NCBI GenBank assembly: GCA_937897665.1
Contig: CALCPB010000502.1
Coordinates: 1-7,107, forward strand
DNA from: an uncultured Halomicronema sp.
Lineage (GTDB): Bacteria > Cyanobacteriota > Cyanobacteriia > Phormidesmidales > Phormidesmidaceae
Direction: 5' to 3'
Length of the DNA: 7,107 bases
In this document: positions 1 to 6,156 of the stretch, in pieces
How positions within the stretch are numbered: position 1 is the first letter of the stretch
Layout of the letters: each line of letters starts with the position of its first letter
Made by a program: the position numbers and the translations under genes
Notes under the pieces: model-generated
Database searches by the model: none
Told to the model about the DNA's origin: nothing
The model's input: only the letters and a program-made list of their open reading frames with translations

Positions 1-94
1 ACGCTCGCGGGGACACGTGGCGAGTATTGCTGGTTCTAGGGAGAGGGCTTAAGTGCAGCGCCCCTATCGCCCCCCGACCGGCATCTGAGTCTGG
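1..94. other. Left edge, downstream of the adenosyltransferase gene; no gene called
   Basis: This short edge lies downstream of the minus-strand adenosyltransferase gene. All three plus-strand frames are open from base 1 to a stop within the first 100 bases, for example a TAG at 37-39 in frame 1. The tail of a convergent plus-strand gene entering from the left is therefore possible. No residue pattern identifies one, and no hairpin with a T-run is seen. Confidence 0.3.
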
Positions 95-1228
95 CTAGAA
101 ATCAACCCCGCGTTTGAGGTCAACGCCCTTTTCGGCATAGTGCTTGTGGTTAAACACTTCAGAATGGGTGCTGGCGAGTTCGAAATAGGCGGGCGGATTT
201 TTGCAGCGGCCCGTGATAATCACTTCGGTATCGCGGGGTTTGCGGAGCAGGGCCTGCACGATGGGCTCGGCGGGCAACAGTTCGAGATCAACCGTCGGGT
301 TCAGCTCGTCTAAAATCACCGTCTTATAGAGGCCCGAAGCGATCGCGGTACCGGCCAGTTCCCACCCGCGTTCAGCCTCAACATAGTCAATCTCTTGCTG
401 TTGCCCGCGCCAGACAATGGCATCTCGACCACAGCGTTGATGATCGACCAAGTGGGGATAGCTCTTGCGTAGGGCGGAGATGGCTGCATCTTCGGTGTAG
501 CCTTGACCGCCTTTGAGCCACTGCATCACCAACACTCGATGCGACTGATCTTGGCTGATGCCCCGCCCGATCGCCTGCAGGGCTTTGCCTAGGGCGCTGG
601 TCGATTTACCTTTGCCATCACCGGTATAAATCTCGACCCCTTCGATGCCGGGCAGATCCATATTGCGGTGATGCTGCGGCTTCATTTCAGAATGCAGGTT
701 GGCCACGTCAATCAGCGGTTTGGGGGCGGCGCGGCCCGTGGCAATGACTTCTAAATGCTCGGGCTTGTGCTTGAGCGATTTCACCACGTCATCGACCGAC
801 AGCAGACCCAAATCCAGCACCGGGTTGATCTCATCCAGCACCACGACGGAATACAGGCCCGAGGCGATCGCGCCTTTAGCGACATCCCAACCACGCTGCG
901 CCTCTAGGCGATCAAATTTAGTGATGTCTTCCGGGCCAAAAAACTCAGCCCGACCCGTGCGCACCTGGTCAATCAGATGGGGAAAGCCGCGCTGCAGCGC
1001 TTCGATCGCCGCATCTTCGTCATAGGTGCGGCCTGGCCCTTTGAGAAACCGTAGCAGCAGCACGCGACTTTCCATGAAGTTTTGAATGCCGAGGCCAATG
1101 GACCGGAGCACAACGCCTAAGGCGACCTGCGACTTGCCTTTGCCCTCACCGTCATACACATGAATTTGACCGGAAAGTCGTTCATTATTAAGTTGTGCCG
1201 TGCGAATGCCGATCCCAGTTCTGACCAT
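95..1228 (-). CDS. cobO: Tandem-domain cob(I)yrinic acid a,c-diamide / cob(I)alamin adenosyltransferase (CobO/BtuR/CobA family)
   Basis: This 377-residue protein carries two copies of the CobO/BtuR/CobA P-loop fold. The family transfers the 5'-deoxyadenosyl group of ATP to the cobalt of reduced corrinoids, a cytosolic step in making or salvaging adenosylcobalamin-type cofactors. Domain 1 spans about residues 20-187 and domain 2 about 195-377. Each has a phosphate-binding loop (GEGKGKS at 27-33; GDGKGKS at 203-209), a Walker-B-like LDE (131-133; 306-308), the block EDAAI.AL followed by a PHL.D motif, and a TGR segment (164-166; 339-341). Only domain 2 ends in the family's usual C-terminal pattern, here GVDLKRGVDF, so it is the better candidate for the active unit. 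Single-domain members are about 200 residues long. The ATG at 1226-1228 is the only methionine before domain 1. It has no clear Shine-Dalgarno. No B12 riboswitch was recognised upstream. The symbol is given by family; both-domain activity is not shown. Confidence 0.85.
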   Translation of the reverse strand: MVRTGIGIRTAQLNNERLSGQIHVYDGEGKGKSQVALGVVLRSIGLGIQNFMESRVLLLRFLKGPGRTYDEDAAIEALQRGFPHLIDQVRTGRAEFFGPEDITKFDRLEAQRGWDVAKGAIASGLYSVVVLDEINPVLDLGLLSVDDVVKSLKHKPEHLEVIATGRAAPKPLIDVANLHSEMKPQHHRNMDLPGIEGVEIYTGDGKGKSTSALGKALQAIGRGISQDQSHRVLVMQWLKGGQGYTEDAAISALRKSYPHLVDHQRCGRDAIVWRGQQQEIDYVEAERGWELAGTAIASGLYKTVILDELNPTVDLELLPAEPIVQALLRKPRDTEVIITGRCKNPPAYFELASTHSEVFNHKHYAEKGVDLKRGVDF

Positions 1229-1403
1229 TATGTTGCTATCAGCGTTAAGTTTTTAGCCGCTACAGCCTAAAATTCTACCGAACCCTGAGGGAAGGGGATA
1301 CCCTGTTGCCTAGCACATTCAGCCTAGCGGCTGGCCGCAGCGGCGGGTTGCCCCACTTTGCTTCTACCGTACTCTCTTCGTGATGCTTCTGCGCTGACCC
1401 CCC
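1229..1403. promoter_or_regulatory. Divergent intergenic region between the adenosyltransferase gene and fraC
   Basis: The 175 bases between the two divergent starts must hold both promoters unless transcripts begin elsewhere. An 8-bp inverted repeat, AGCCGCTA at 1255-1262 and TAGCGGCT at 1325-1332, flanks a 62-base spacer. A second short inverted repeat, GCGGC-TG-GCCGC, begins at 1327. No good -35/-10 pair is seen for either gene. fraC starts directly after a run of C residues with no purine-rich ribosome binding site. The call rests on position more than on motifs. Confidence 0.4.
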
Positions 1404-1967
1404 ATGCCCGTGTTTACACTGTTTGATCAGACCGCTGTACTGCCCCTAAAAGGCATCATTTTTCAGACGGTGCTGTTGCTGGTGGCGATCGTGTTAGAAG
1501 CCATTGTGTTACGGCAGCGCCTACGGTTGGGGTTTCAGCCTAGCATTCGCTATGCGGCCACCATTAATTTGTTAACGGTAGTTTTAGGGTGGACTGTATT
1601 TTTAGCGACCGAACCCTTACTTTCCAACGCGGTGAGAACGCAGATCATCAGCTATGTGATGTTTGGCAATTTTTATGCCAGTCCTTTATCAGGCAACCTG
1701 AACGTGGCGGTCGTGATCGCGGGGTTGATTACCTTCTTTTTGACGTTTTGGGCTAAAGTCATCGCCCTCGAGTGGCTGACGTGGTCTGTCGGCACCCCGA
1801 TTGTGCAGCGGGATGCCACGAGTAATGTCAGTCGATTTCGATATCGGCGATCGCCCACTCAAACCACCTCGCCCCACGTGCTGGCGGTTTTGCAGGCCAA
1901 CGCGCTGAGTTTTTCGGCCGTGTTGGCGCTCCTGCTGTTGCGCTACGGGTTGAGTCAACGGCTATGA
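1404..1967 (+). CDS. fraC: Filament integrity protein FraC
   Basis: This 187-residue membrane protein matches FraC. Evidence is the N-terminal pattern LPLKGIIFQTVLLLVAI, then LRQRLRLGFQ.S..YAATINLL, then RTQIISYVMF, together with the two genes that follow. Hydrophobic segments lie at about residues 13-35, 51-70, 102-127 and 162-181. A basic, Ser/Thr-rich stretch at about 140-158 is probably a cytoplasmic loop. In Anabaena, FraC sits at the septa between cells and, with FraD, is needed to keep long filaments intact and to form septal junctions for cell-to-cell molecular exchange. It has no known enzymatic motif. Length is close to the Anabaena protein. The stop codon overlaps the fraD start (ATGA), so translation is probably coupled. 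The ATG at 1404 lacks a Shine-Dalgarno but fits the expected N-terminus. Confidence 0.9.
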   Translation: MPVFTLFDQTAVLPLKGIIFQTVLLLVAIVLEAIVLRQRLRLGFQPSIRYAATINLLTVVLGWTVFLATEPLLSNAVRTQIISYVMFGNFYASPLSGNLNVAVVIAGLITFFLTFWAKVIALEWLTWSVGTPIVQRDATSNVSRFRYRRSPTQTTSPHVLAVLQANALSFSAVLALLLLRYGLSQRL

Positions 1968-2962
1968 TCAAGCTTTTTCAAATCGTCTGGGGCTGGATCT
2001 CAGGCATTGTTTTTCCGAAAGACTATTACGCCTGGCAAACCCTAATTTACTTGGGGTTTTTCTCCTTCGCGATGTCTTGGGTCGCGCGTTTAGCGGTGGG
2101 CCAGGGCATTACAGTCAACGTTATCGCCACCGCTGGCTGGATATTTTTTGCCCTCGGCATTGGCTGGCTGCTAGAAGATGCCAAGGTGCGGCTGTTTGGC
2201 CTGCCGGTAGCGCCGTGGGTGATGGGAGCGATTGTCTGCATCTACTTTTTTGGTTTGGTGCGGTGGCTTACCTGGGCCAATGGCTTCATCGCTTGGCCGC
2301 TGGTCTCGGTGGCGATTGTGGCGATTCCGCAATTCCTTACCTGGGAGCTGCGCCCGAAACTACCCGCGCCAATGATGCGTCAGCAGCTCATTTTGCTTTT
2401 GCTGGTCGCCCTACTGTTGAGCAATTGGTTTCAGTTTTATTTTCGCCTACAAAACTGGTTAGACGATTATCCGAGCTTGCTGGCAGACGACTTTAGTCGC
2501 AGTGGTTTTGTGGTGAAACTGCCCGATCAAGGGGAAGACCAAGCCCGCGGCATTGTGTTGCTAACTCGCACCGAAATTGAAATCAAAGCGGATCTGGAAG
2601 AGACCCCTTGGCCCCATGTCGAGCGCTGGCTGCTGAATATGAATGAACATCTGGAGAGTATCGAAGACACCATCATGGTGAGCCTTGAGTCTTCTGAAGA
2701 AGGCGATTTGTGGCGGCTGGCGGGGCTCAGGCGCGGGGCCGACAATAATGGCTATGCGCTAGATTTGCGAGCTATCTGGTCAGGCCCATCCTCGATCAGA
2801 GAGGGCTATTATTTGGAAAAAACCTGTACCGTGCGGCCGCGATCGCCGGGTGCCCGCGCGAACGAAGCCACCCTCGACAACCCACCGACTCCGTTGGCGG
2901 TGGTGGAATGCGACCTCGAGATCGTCAAACATCCGGGCCAGCCGACCGTGGTGGAAAGCTGA
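1964..2962 (+). CDS. fraD: Filament integrity / septal junction protein FraD
   Basis: This 332-residue protein has five hydrophobic segments (about residues 26-45, 49-70, 82-102, 105-125 and 140-160) and a hydrophilic C-terminal half from about 161. That is the layout of FraD, and the position after fraC supports the name. In Anabaena, FraD is part of the plug of the septal junctions that connect the cytoplasms of adjacent cells, with its C-terminal part in the periplasm. The tail here is acidic around residues 205-250, with many Glu/Asp residues, and has two cysteines, at 288 and 316. A long coiled coil like that described for Anabaena FraD is not obvious by eye. The start overlaps the fraC stop by four bases. 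It ends 73 bases before fraE. The family name rests on topology, length and synteny as well as sequence likeness. Confidence 0.88.
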   Translation: MIKLFQIVWGWISGIVFPKDYYAWQTLIYLGFFSFAMSWVARLAVGQGITVNVIATAGWIFFALGIGWLLEDAKVRLFGLPVAPWVMGAIVCIYFFGLVRWLTWANGFIAWPLVSVAIVAIPQFLTWELRPKLPAPMMRQQLILLLLVALLLSNWFQFYFRLQNWLDDYPSLLADDFSRSGFVVKLPDQGEDQARGIVLLTRTEIEIKADLEETPWPHVERWLLNMNEHLESIEDTIMVSLESSEEGDLWRLAGLRRGADNNGYALDLRAIWSGPSSIREGYYLEKTCTVRPRSPGARANEATLDNPPTPLAVVECDLEIVKHPGQPTVVES

Positions 2963-3035
2963 TCTTACCCGTGACGGGGCCATCGCAGCGGCCCAGACGT
3001 CGTATTATCAGGTCTTAAGCAAGTTTGTGGCAATC

Positions 3036-3815
3036 ATGAGTCTGTCGCGTATTTGGGTCATTGCGACGAATGTTTATAAAGAAGTCATCCGCGATCGGGT
3101 GCTTTATCTTGTCGCGGTTTATGCCGTGCTGTTGTTCGGGGCGGCGGCTCTGCTCCCCGATGTCGCGGGTGGCGCTCAGGACAAAATCACCCTTGACCTG
3201 GGGCTTGCCGGCATTCATCTCTTAGGGTTAGTCGTCACCGTGTTTGTCGGTACGGGGCTGATCAACAAAGAAATTGAAAAACGCACGGTTTTAGTGCTGA
3301 TCTCGAAGCCTATTAGCCGTCTGGAATTTATTCTGGGTAAGCATCTGGGGTTATCGGCGGTGCTGGCGGTGCTGATAGCGCTCTTGACGGTGGTTTATCT
3401 AGCCGTATTGGCGGTCAATCAAATTCCCTTTTCGATCGTTAGCCTGTTGCTGGCGGTGCTATTCACCGGCTTAGAGATGGCCCTGCTGACAGCGGCGGCA
3501 TTGCTATTTGGCGTGTTTACCAGTTCTTTGTTGGCGACGCTGCTGACGATCGGCGTCTATCTGATGGGGCACCTGAGCCAGGACATGGTGGCCTTAGGTC
3601 AGTTGAGCGAAAGCGCGACGTTTCAGAACGTCGCTAATGCCCTGTACCTGATTCTGCCTGACTTAGAGCGTCTCAACTTACGCAATGAAGCGGTTTATGG
3701 CTTGGCGATTTTTCCTTCGGCGATAGAGCTGACAGGGCACTTTATCTATGGGGTCCTATACACGTGCCTGCTGCTCGCCGTGACGGTCTTTGTGTTGACC
3801 CGACGGCAGTTCTAA
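3036..3815 (+). CDS. fraE: ABC-2 type transporter permease FraE
   Basis: This 259-residue ABC transporter permease is the expected third gene of the fraC-fraD-fraE operon. It shows the ABC-2/GldF-like pattern: a helix at about 22-41, a second at 56-74, then the cytoplasmic coupling segment INKEIEKRTVLVLISKPISR followed by F.LGK..G (residues 76-105). Further helices lie at about 104-128, 132-160, 165-180 and 235-256. FraE in Anabaena contributes to filament integrity and heterocyst function; its transported substrate is not known to me. No ATPase subunit is encoded here, so the partner must come from elsewhere. The open frame extends upstream to 2850, overlapping fraD by 113 bases, but that part is Arg/Trp/Ser-rich and unlike the family. 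The ATG at 3036, just before the helix-forming NVYKEVIRDR segment, is the likely start. Its ribosome binding site is weak. Confidence 0.85.
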   Translation: MSLSRIWVIATNVYKEVIRDRVLYLVAVYAVLLFGAAALLPDVAGGAQDKITLDLGLAGIHLLGLVVTVFVGTGLINKEIEKRTVLVLISKPISRLEFILGKHLGLSAVLAVLIALLTVVYLAVLAVNQIPFSIVSLLLAVLFTGLEMALLTAAALLFGVFTSSLLATLLTIGVYLMGHLSQDMVALGQLSESATFQNVANALYLILPDLERLNLRNEAVYGLAIFPSAIELTGHFIYGVLYTCLLLAVTVFVLTRRQF

Positions 3816-3829
3816 GGGCCTGGACTTTG

Positions 3830-3871
3830 GACAAAAAAGAGCTGGAATGCTCGCTCCTTTGACGTTTTGTC
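3830..3871 (+). terminator. Inverted repeat after fraE, possible transcription end
   Basis: GACAAAA at 3830-3836 pairs with TTTTGTC at 3865-3871, and GAGC (3839-3842) can pair with GCTC at 3849-3852 or 3853-3856 inside it. The structure begins 15 bases after the fraE stop. It is not followed by a T-run, and part of the stem is A/T only, so it is a weak candidate rather than a classical intrinsic terminator. Confidence 0.3.
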
Positions 3872-3878
3872 AGGGCTT

Positions 3879-4120
3879 CTAGCTGCCAAGAGAGACTTGG
3901 TTTCGAGATATTTGAGGTTTTGAGGCTGACGCCGGCTTTGCCCAATCACCGAATATCTTCAAATTTCGGATTTCCGTGAGGGAGATCGCCTTCAAGTCGT
4001 TTACATAGGGGCTTTCAGGAACTTGCTGCGCACAATCTCATTCCAAATTTGTCCAAAATCGAGAAGGGCGGCCTCGGTTGGCGGCTCTAATGTTTGCACC
4101 GCGATGGTTTCAGCCCTTCG
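3879..4120 (-). pseudogene. Possible decayed coding fragment in two frames
   Basis: Two open minus-strand stretches in different frames meet near 4010. The upstream one runs from just after a stop at 4121-4123 to a TAA at 4001-4003. It reads as a protein-like sequence containing TLEPPTEAALLDFGQIWNEI and then VRSKFLKAPM. The second is open from about 4045 down to a TAG at 3879-3881 and contains YVNDLKAISLTEIRNLKIFG. Joining the frames near the KAP residues gives about 80 residues without a stop. The first stretch has no ATG; a GTG at 4097-4099 could start a 32-residue peptide. I do not recognise the family. The composition is more protein-like than expected from random DNA, but these open lengths can occur by chance, so this is only a hint of a broken gene. 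Confidence 0.22.
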
Positions 4121-4165
4121 CTAGGTTTGTGTTGCGGAAATGCTCGCCCGACATTGGGCCATTAA

Positions 4166-4239
4166 CTTACGCCAGTTCGGGTTAGGCCCACCCCCGTTGC
4201 TTTTCCCTCTGGGGAGGGTCGCCTCAACTGGCGGGTAAG
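4166..4239. repeat. Imperfect inverted repeat with internal hairpin
   Basis: The left arm CTTACGCCAGTT (4166-4177) is the reverse complement of the right arm AACTGGC-GG-GTAAG (4226-4239), apart from two extra G bases in the right arm. Between them lies a second perfect stem, CCCTC (4205-4209) with GAGGG (4214-4218), around the loop TGGG. It could fold as a branched structure in DNA or RNA, or be the remains of a small palindromic element. There is no T-run on either strand after the arms, so it is not called a terminator. Confidence 0.5.
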
Positions 4240-4303
4240 CATGCCTGATGTCTGATCTCGAACTCAGATGAACGAATGACGCACCCTAAAAACTGCTGCA
4301 TCA

Positions 4304-4311
4304 GCGATCGC
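4304..4311. repeat. HIP1 octamer in intergenic DNA
   Basis: An exact palindromic GCGATCGC. It is the only one of six HIP1 copies in this window that lies outside a gene; the other five, starting at 339, 864, 1847, 2839 and 6570, are within coding sequence. HIP1 is a highly overrepresented octamer in many cyanobacterial genomes. Confidence 0.85.
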
Positions 4312-4379
4312 TCTATTTTTGAGAGCGCCGTGCTACAGGGTTCTGAGGGTGGTCAGGGAGTCGGGCAAACGGCAGACGA

Positions 4380-5234
4380 TTAGGCCGATAAACGAGTGAG
4401 CAATACCGGACAGGGCGTATAGACCCGGACATAGTCAGACAAGGACTCGCCGAGCAGACGATCCAGGTCTGGCAAGCCTTTCGCGATCGACGGGCGGCGA
4501 TCGGGGGACCCCAAAATAATCAAATCCACATTCTTGTCTTCAGCCAACTGACAGATGCGGCGACCAGCTTTGCCCTCAGGGGCGGCTAGGGCCGTCTTGA
4601 TGCCATATCGCTTGGCCTCAGCTGCCGCTTGGATGAGCACGGGGTCTTGCTTGGGGTCAGATTCGGTTTCGTCAAAGGGCCGTGACTTCAGATTCGACAC
4701 GCTGTGCACTAGCAACAACTCGCTATTGCTCACGTCTCGCAGCAGGTTGATGCCCAACTTCTGCCCTTCTTGAGCTGAGTCTGATTTATCCATCGCAATC
4801 ATGACCCGCTTTACAGGACGAATGCTGTAAAGGTCATCTTTGACCAACAACATTGGTCGAGAAGAGAGCTGAAACACGTACTGGCTCACGGAATTGTCGA
4901 GAATTGCCTTGAGTCCCTTTAAGCCACGAGAGCCCATGATGATCAGGTCGGCATCGGTTTCGTTAGCCACGTTGACCACCACGTCTTTGGGGTCACCTTC
5001 GCGGAGCATTGCCGTCACGTGGGTCGGGTCCAACTTCAGAGTATTGATGGCTTCCGCTAAGGTACGGCCACCAAGCTCCCACTTAGCCGTCATATCTTCC
5101 GCAGAAACTTGCGAAGGCACCACATGCAACACGGTGATGTCGGCTCGCTGAATGAGAGGAATCTCCATCAAAACTTTCATCATGGCCTCGGTATTACCGG
5201 CGCCAGAATCTGCGAGAAGAATTTTTTCGATCAT
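4380..5234 (-). CDS. Tandem-domain universal stress protein (UspA family)
   Basis: This 284-residue protein has two Usp domains (alpha/beta, HUP-like fold), about residues 1-133 and 140-284. Usp proteins are cytosolic, often bind ATP or another nucleotide, and help cells endure stress; the partner of this one is unknown. Domain 1 opens with KILLADSG, has LHVVP at 36-40 and ends with the binding-loop pattern IIMGSRGLKGLK (residues 98-109), 9 residues on to NS (114-115), then PMLLVK. It fits G-x2-G-x9-G-S/T except that Asn replaces the third Gly. Domain 2 has VMIAMDKS (144-151), LLLVHSVS (173-180) and ILGSPDRRPS (240-249), in which the second Gly is lost although GES follows at 262-264, so nucleotide binding there may be weak. 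The minus-strand GAGG (5240-5243), five bases before the ATG, is a good ribosome binding site and supports this start. It is transcribed alone. Confidence 0.9.
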   Translation of the reverse strand: MIEKILLADSGAGNTEAMMKVLMEIPLIQRADITVLHVVPSQVSAEDMTAKWELGGRTLAEAINTLKLDPTHVTAMLREGDPKDVVVNVANETDADLIIMGSRGLKGLKAILDNSVSQYVFQLSSRPMLLVKDDLYSIRPVKRVMIAMDKSDSAQEGQKLGINLLRDVSNSELLLVHSVSNLKSRPFDETESDPKQDPVLIQAAAEAKRYGIKTALAAPEGKAGRRICQLAEDKNVDLIILGSPDRRPSIAKGLPDLDRLLGESLSDYVRVYTPCPVLLTRLSA

Positions 5235-5404
5235 GATGACCTCGTAGGATATGCCGCTATTCGGTCGGCTAATGTTGACAGATGGACGCGTCGACTACAG
5301 CGTCAATTCACAGACAGCGGTTAGCTGCCCAGCTTAGCCAGCCAGGAATTGAGAAGAACCGTAGGATTTTTGCCCATTGAGGACTGACGCTACCCAGTCC
5401 GTTT

Positions 5405-5465
5405 TAGGAAAAGCCTTATATAACAAGGGTTTTGCGCTGTACGTTAATAATAAACAGCTAACTTC
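5405..5465. promoter_or_regulatory. AT-rich promoter-like patch
   Basis: This is the most AT-rich part of the intergenic region. On the minus strand, GTTATATAAG (5415-5424) holds a -10-like TATATA, and TATTAT appears further upstream near 5450, either of which could serve the stress-protein gene with a leader of roughly 180-220 bases. On the plus strand, TTAATAATA near 5445 could serve the thioesterase gene. No -35 box matches well, so the transcription direction is undecided. Confidence 0.3.
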
Positions 5466-5531
5466 ATACAGGTTTGAACGATTTCATAATTCGTAGCAAC
5501 CGACACTTAAGGCGCGTCAGCTATTGACGTC

Positions 5532-5578
5532 CTCAACCGTTGAGCGGGGAGGCGATTCCCGTTCCGAGAGGCTTCGCC
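5532..5578. repeat. Short palindromic repeat-like block upstream of the thioesterase gene
   Basis: A perfect inverted repeat CTCAAC-C-GTTGAG (5532-5544) is followed by GGCGA (5551-5555) pairing with TCGCC (5574-5578). The second part contains GAGAGGCTTCGCCAACGCG, which resembles the short palindromic repeats scattered between genes in filamentous cyanobacteria. The likeness is from memory of typical patterns. Only one copy is present in this window. Confidence 0.35.
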
Positions 5579-5663
5579 AACGCGCCCGTCTCATCCTTTG
5601 CCAGTTAGCCCAACAGCGCAATAAAGGCTGGTAAGGTAGGCGAGGTTTCTCGTTTGAAGTTGA

Positions 5664-6110
5664 ATGGCCCCATCCCCGATCGCCCCGCCGGCTGCTTTTG
5701 GCTATCCAGTACGCGTGCAGCCCCACCATACTGACTATGGCGGTGTCGTGTGGCATGGCACCTACATCAGCTGGATGGAAACCGCCCGGATTGAGTGTTT
5801 GCGATCTCACAACATGGATTTTGCCAACTGGGTTGGCTGTGGTGTCGATTTGCCCGTCGTGGATTTGTCATTGCAGTATCATCAGCCGTTGCGCTTAGGC
5901 GACGAAGCCGTGGTGATCACCTGGCTGCAGCCACGACGCGGCATTCGTCTCGTCTGGCAATACCAGATTCAAAACCGGGCAACTCAAGCCACCTGCGTCA
6001 CGGGTGTCATCACCTTAGTGCCGGTCAATGCCGAGCAGCGCAAGATTTTGCGGCAACTCCCTGAGCCCGTCCAATCTGATCTGGATCGCTTATATGCCTC
6101 AATGCTCTAG
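5664..6110 (+). CDS. Hotdog-fold acyl-CoA thioesterase (YbgC/4-hydroxybenzoyl-CoA thioesterase type)
   Basis: This 148-residue protein has the hotdog thioesterase fold. Such enzymes hydrolyse acyl-CoA or acyl-carrier-protein thioesters in the cytosol, usually as dimers or tetramers. The active-site signature is clear: V.PHHTDYGGVVWHGTYI at about residues 18-35, followed by W.ETARIECL (37-46). D24 matches the catalytic Asp of the YbgC/4HBT group, and H31 the conserved His. Further hotdog features are DLPVVDLSLQYHQPLRLGDEAVV (62-84), which fits the long strand and the usual 'P...GD' turn, and a strand at 93-119. Length is typical (130-150). The substrate cannot be set. The 1,4-dihydroxy-2-naphthoyl-CoA thioesterase of phylloquinone synthesis is a related cyanobacterial family, but the sequence does not look specially close to it. 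The ATG at 5664 has no strong Shine-Dalgarno; the first 12 residues are Pro/Ala-rich and may be a variable extension. Confidence 0.85.
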   Translation: MAPSPIAPPAAFGYPVRVQPHHTDYGGVVWHGTYISWMETARIECLRSHNMDFANWVGCGVDLPVVDLSLQYHQPLRLGDEAVVITWLQPRRGIRLVWQYQIQNRATQATCVTGVITLVPVNAEQRKILRQLPEPVQSDLDRLYASML

Positions 6111-6132
6111 AACCGATATTGAATTGAGTTGT

Positions 6133-6156
6133 CAGGCAGTCCCTAAATGCTGCCTG
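6133..6156. terminator. Hairpin between convergent thioesterase and cupin genes
   Basis: CAGGCAG (6133-6139) pairs perfectly with CTGCCTG (6150-6156) around a 10-base loop that contains the cupin stop codon. It lies 22 bases after the thioesterase stop, a natural place for a two-way transcription end. Neither strand has a T-run after the stem, so it is only terminator-like. Confidence 0.38.

Larger units (their letters stand above)
3816..4379. other. 564-bp gene-poor gap between fraE and the stress-protein gene
   Basis: Both flanking genes end here (fraE from the left, the universal stress protein gene from the right), so no promoter is required. No complete convincing gene is present. The stretch holds a hairpin-forming sequence just after fraE, a possible decayed coding fragment on the minus strand (3879-4120), a 74-bp imperfect inverted repeat (4166-4239), one HIP1 octamer (4304-4311) and a 6-bp perfect stem (4309-4314 with 4322-4327, CGCTCT/AGAGCG, 7-base loop) that overlaps the octamer. 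A plus-strand frame from an ATG at 4140 is open for only 32 codons and is not called. The mixture suggests a site where mobile or old coding DNA has decayed. Confidence 0.5.
5235..5663. other. 429-bp divergent intergenic region
   Basis: This stretch separates the divergent stress-protein and thioesterase starts and should carry promoters for both. It contains an AT-rich patch (5405-5465) and a repeat-like block closer to the thioesterase (5532-5578), each listed separately. A TTGACA at 5275-5280 on the plus strand has no matching -10 at a suitable distance. No open frame with protein-like content was found. Confidence 0.5.

Noticed and set aside
699..1025. 108-codon plus-strand frame opposite the adenosyltransferase gene
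   Set aside because: It is a Ser-rich antisense shadow of clear coding sequence.
1229..1403. Cobalamin riboswitch upstream of the adenosyltransferase gene
   Set aside because: The leader is short and I could not find the conserved B12-box pattern or the expected stems.
2077..2496. 139-codon plus-strand frame inside fraD
   Set aside because: It is a shadow of the transmembrane part of fraD in another frame; the composition is odd and no domain is seen.
2850..3035. Upstream extension of the fraE frame, overlapping fraD
   Set aside because: The extra 62 residues are Arg-, Trp- and Ser-rich, unlike ABC-2 permeases, and they shadow the end of fraD. The ATG at 3036 sits just before the first conserved segment.
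3742..3945. 67-codon minus-strand frame at the end of fraE
   Set aside because: Its N-terminal part looks somewhat protein-like, but the rest is antisense to fraE and no family is suggested.
4309..4327. 6-bp perfect hairpin as a terminator for the stress-protein gene
   Set aside because: On the minus strand no T-run follows the stem, and part of the stem is simply the HIP1 octamer.
5517..5810. 97-codon minus-strand frame crossing the thioesterase start
   Set aside because: It is Arg/Ser/Pro-rich with no motif, and it overlaps the active-site coding region of the thioesterase gene.
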